Below, one piece after another: positions 4,976 through 5,533 of a DNA stretch of 5,533 bases (positions are counted from its first letter, which is position 1; each line of letters opens with the position of its first letter). Source of the DNA: an uncultured Mailhella sp. GTDB lineage: Bacteria > Desulfobacterota > Desulfovibrionia > Desulfovibrionales > Desulfovibrionaceae. The stretch covers positions 2,281-7,813 of the forward strand of contig CAJTSU010000167.1 in the NCBI GenBank assembly GCA_910579055.1, given 5' to 3'. Made by a program: the position numbers and the translations under genes. A model generated the notes under the pieces. It did not search any database. It was given only the letters and a program-made list of their open reading frames with translations, and had not been told where the DNA came from.

Positions 4976-5091
4976 CGGGCCGTGAGTGCCCTTTCTGTGC
5001 GACTGTGGGAACCTTGCGCCGGAATGGAAAAAAATACCGCTGTGAGTGGTGCAGACAGTCTTTCACCGGGGAAGAGCTGAGAGAAAGCTAA
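4972..5091 (+). CDS. Zinc-ribbon mini-protein (start not canonical)
   Basis: The frame encodes GRECPFCATVGTLRRNGKKY followed by RCEWCRQSFTGEELRES and a stop at 5089-5091. It is a clean CxxC-x14-CxxC zinc ribbon, similar in plan to the ribbons at the start of transposase and phage regulatory proteins. The frame is open from 4939 but holds no ATG, GTG or TTG. The best direct start is CTG 4972, which overlaps the HTH gene's stop (CTGA) and has GGGCGGA upstream. Alternatively, ATG 4935 opens a 16-codon frame (MNQGGSTGRKNQSDGP) that would join the ribbon after GAC GGG CCG by a +1 shift at TGA 4983-4985. An indel is also possible. A DNA- or RNA-binding regulator is likely. Confidence 0.55.
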   Translation: MTGRECPFCATVGTLRRNGKKYRCEWCRQSFTGEELRES

Positions 5092-5112
5092 CACCTGAGC
5101 TAACACCGTTAG
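5087..5112. repeat. GCTAACACC direct repeat with CTAAC/GTTAG inverted repeat
   Basis: GCTAACACC occurs at 5087-5095 and 5099-5107, a twelve-base step. CTAAC (5100-5104) and GTTAG (5108-5112) form a small palindrome around ACC. The repeat overlaps the stop of the zinc-ribbon frame and lies just ahead of the terminator. It may be an operator. On the - strand it reads GGTGTTAGC, close to the TGTTAG pair at 2676-2691. Confidence 0.5.
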
Positions 5113-5124
5113 TTAAAAAAAAGG

Positions 5125-5160
5125 AAGCCCGGCAAGGTGATCACCTCTCCGGGCTTTTTC
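5125..5160 (+). terminator. Strong, probably bidirectional intrinsic terminator
   Basis: AAGCCCGG (5125-5132) pairs perfectly with CCGGGCTT (5149-5156), and TTTTTC ends the + strand signal. The interior AGGTGATCACCT (5135-5146) is itself a perfect palindrome that stacks as a second stem with a GATC loop. A run of eight A's (5115-5122) lies upstream, so the - strand also has a T-run after the hairpin. It closes the HTH/zinc-ribbon unit and may insulate it from the downstream gene. Confidence 0.88.
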
Positions 5161-5513
5161 GTGGGCAAGTTGCAGGTAAGTTGCAGGGTGCAACCACAAA
5201 AAAAGAAAAACAACCCTATGAACGAAGAAGAGAAGAGGGAGAGGCGGGAACGGACAAAGGGGGTGACAGCGGATGTCATGCCCCGGCAAAGGGGGTGCAT
5301 CGGTTGCATCACCCGGCAAACGTGAAGGCTCATTCTTGCCGGAGAGGGTAGCCGAAAAGGGGGAGGTGTGGTAAGCTGGAAGGGAGCCGAAATCCCAAGG
5401 GGGGGGTAGCGAAGGAAAAAATGGGGTAACTTTAGGGGTAACTTTTTTTCTATAAATTTTAATTATCATTTATATTAACTAGTACCTAATTGCAAAAATA
5501 AGGATATGAATAT
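5161..5513. other. Gene-free, repeat-rich stretch turning AT-rich
   Basis: I find no convincing gene here. A 35-codon frame from ATG 5218 lacks an SD site and is Arg/Glu-rich. Small repeats seen: AAGTTGCAGG at 5167-5176 and 5178-5187, with GTTGCA (5180-5185) inverted as TGCAAC (5189-5194); CCCGGCAAA at 5282-5290 and 5312-5320, with CCGGCAA (5313-5319) inverted as TTGCCGG (5336-5342); eight G's at 5399-5406; and GGGGTAACTTT at 5423-5433 and 5435-5445. From about 5443 the sequence is strikingly AT-rich, unlike everything upstream. This suggests a promoter or a boundary region ahead of the gene at 5514. Confidence 0.6.
5451..5476 (+). promoter_or_regulatory. Possible promoter -10 elements in the AT-rich leader
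   Basis: TATAAA (5451-5456) and TATATT (5471-5476) resemble sigma-70 -10 boxes and lie 58 and 38 bases before the putative start at 5514. No good TTGACA-like -35 is seen at the right distance, so both are tentative. Confidence 0.25.
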
Positions 5514-5533
5514 ATGGTGCTTCCAAAACGGGA
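5514..5533 (+). CDS. Start of a new gene, 3' partial
   Basis: An ATG at 5514 follows AAGGA (5500-5504) by nine bases, and the frame reads MVLPKR before the window ends. The AT-rich promoter-like leader and the insulated position after a strong terminator support a new transcription unit. Six residues are too few to assign a family. A second ATG at 5506 (MNIWCFQNG) is too close to the ribosome site. An integrase would fit the element context, but that is a guess. Confidence 0.4.

Noticed and set aside
5218..5325. 35-codon + strand frame MNEEEKRERRERTKG with a CxxC near its end
   Set aside because: No SD site, low-complexity Arg/Glu start, and only one CxxC pair. Not enough to call a gene.
5046..5351. 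+ strand frame from a GTG inside the zinc-ribbon gene
   Set aside because: It overlaps a better frame, reads through a strong terminator, and has no recognisable domain.
5113..5469. - strand frame reading KKVTPKVTPFFPS
   Set aside because: The apparent motif comes from the GGGGTAACTTT tandem repeat. The start has no ribosome site and the frame crosses the terminator.

Overview
The window is GC-rich, and every supported gene lies on the + strand. The genes are tightly packed, with ATGA-type stop/start overlaps and strong Shine-Dalgarno (SD) sites. The content looks like the replication and early accessory part of a prophage or related integrative element: a Toprim plus RepA-like ATPase primase/helicase, an ERCC4-type nuclease, a DUF5681-like protein of the kind often found next to phage terminases, and several small hypothetical proteins. 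The style of the proteins fits a Desulfovibrio/Bilophila-like or other proteobacterial host. That host assignment is inference, since no host gene is present.

Layout. 1-1610 is the 3' part of the primase/helicase gene; its reading frame is open to the left edge, so the start lies outside the window. 1611-1855 carries a dense cluster of short direct and inverted repeats built on ACCAGTACT, including a long imperfect hairpin. I read it as a candidate replication origin or replication-control region. 1856-2211 encodes a small Cys-rich protein. Its frame lacks a good start but can be joined to a well-placed ATG through a -1 slip at an AAATTTA heptamer. 2208-2675 is the ERCC4 nuclease. 2676-2767 is a short AT-richer gap, and 2768-4175 holds three further genes and a possible 29-codon mini-ORF. 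4180-4452 encodes a tail-anchored, DUF1640-like coiled-coil protein and is closed by a textbook terminator at 4488-4521. 4667-4975 encodes a small helix-turn-helix protein, followed by a CxxC...CxxC zinc-ribbon reading frame that also lacks a normal start. A strong, probably bidirectional terminator (5125-5160) ends this block. 5161-5513 is mostly non-coding, rich in small repeats, and turns abruptly AT-rich after about 5443. A new gene probably starts at 5514 and runs off the window.

Working together (inference): the primase/helicase would open and prime the element's origin, with the repeat cluster just downstream as the likely cis site. The ERCC4 nuclease would process DNA intermediates. 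The DUF5681-like protein and its coupled neighbour may lead towards a packaging module. The HTH and zinc-ribbon proteins look like DNA-binding regulators. The two most unusual features are the iteron-like cluster and the two places (about 1873 and about 4980) where a convincing protein frame has no ordinary start and needs a frameshift, a non-canonical start or an indel to be expressed.
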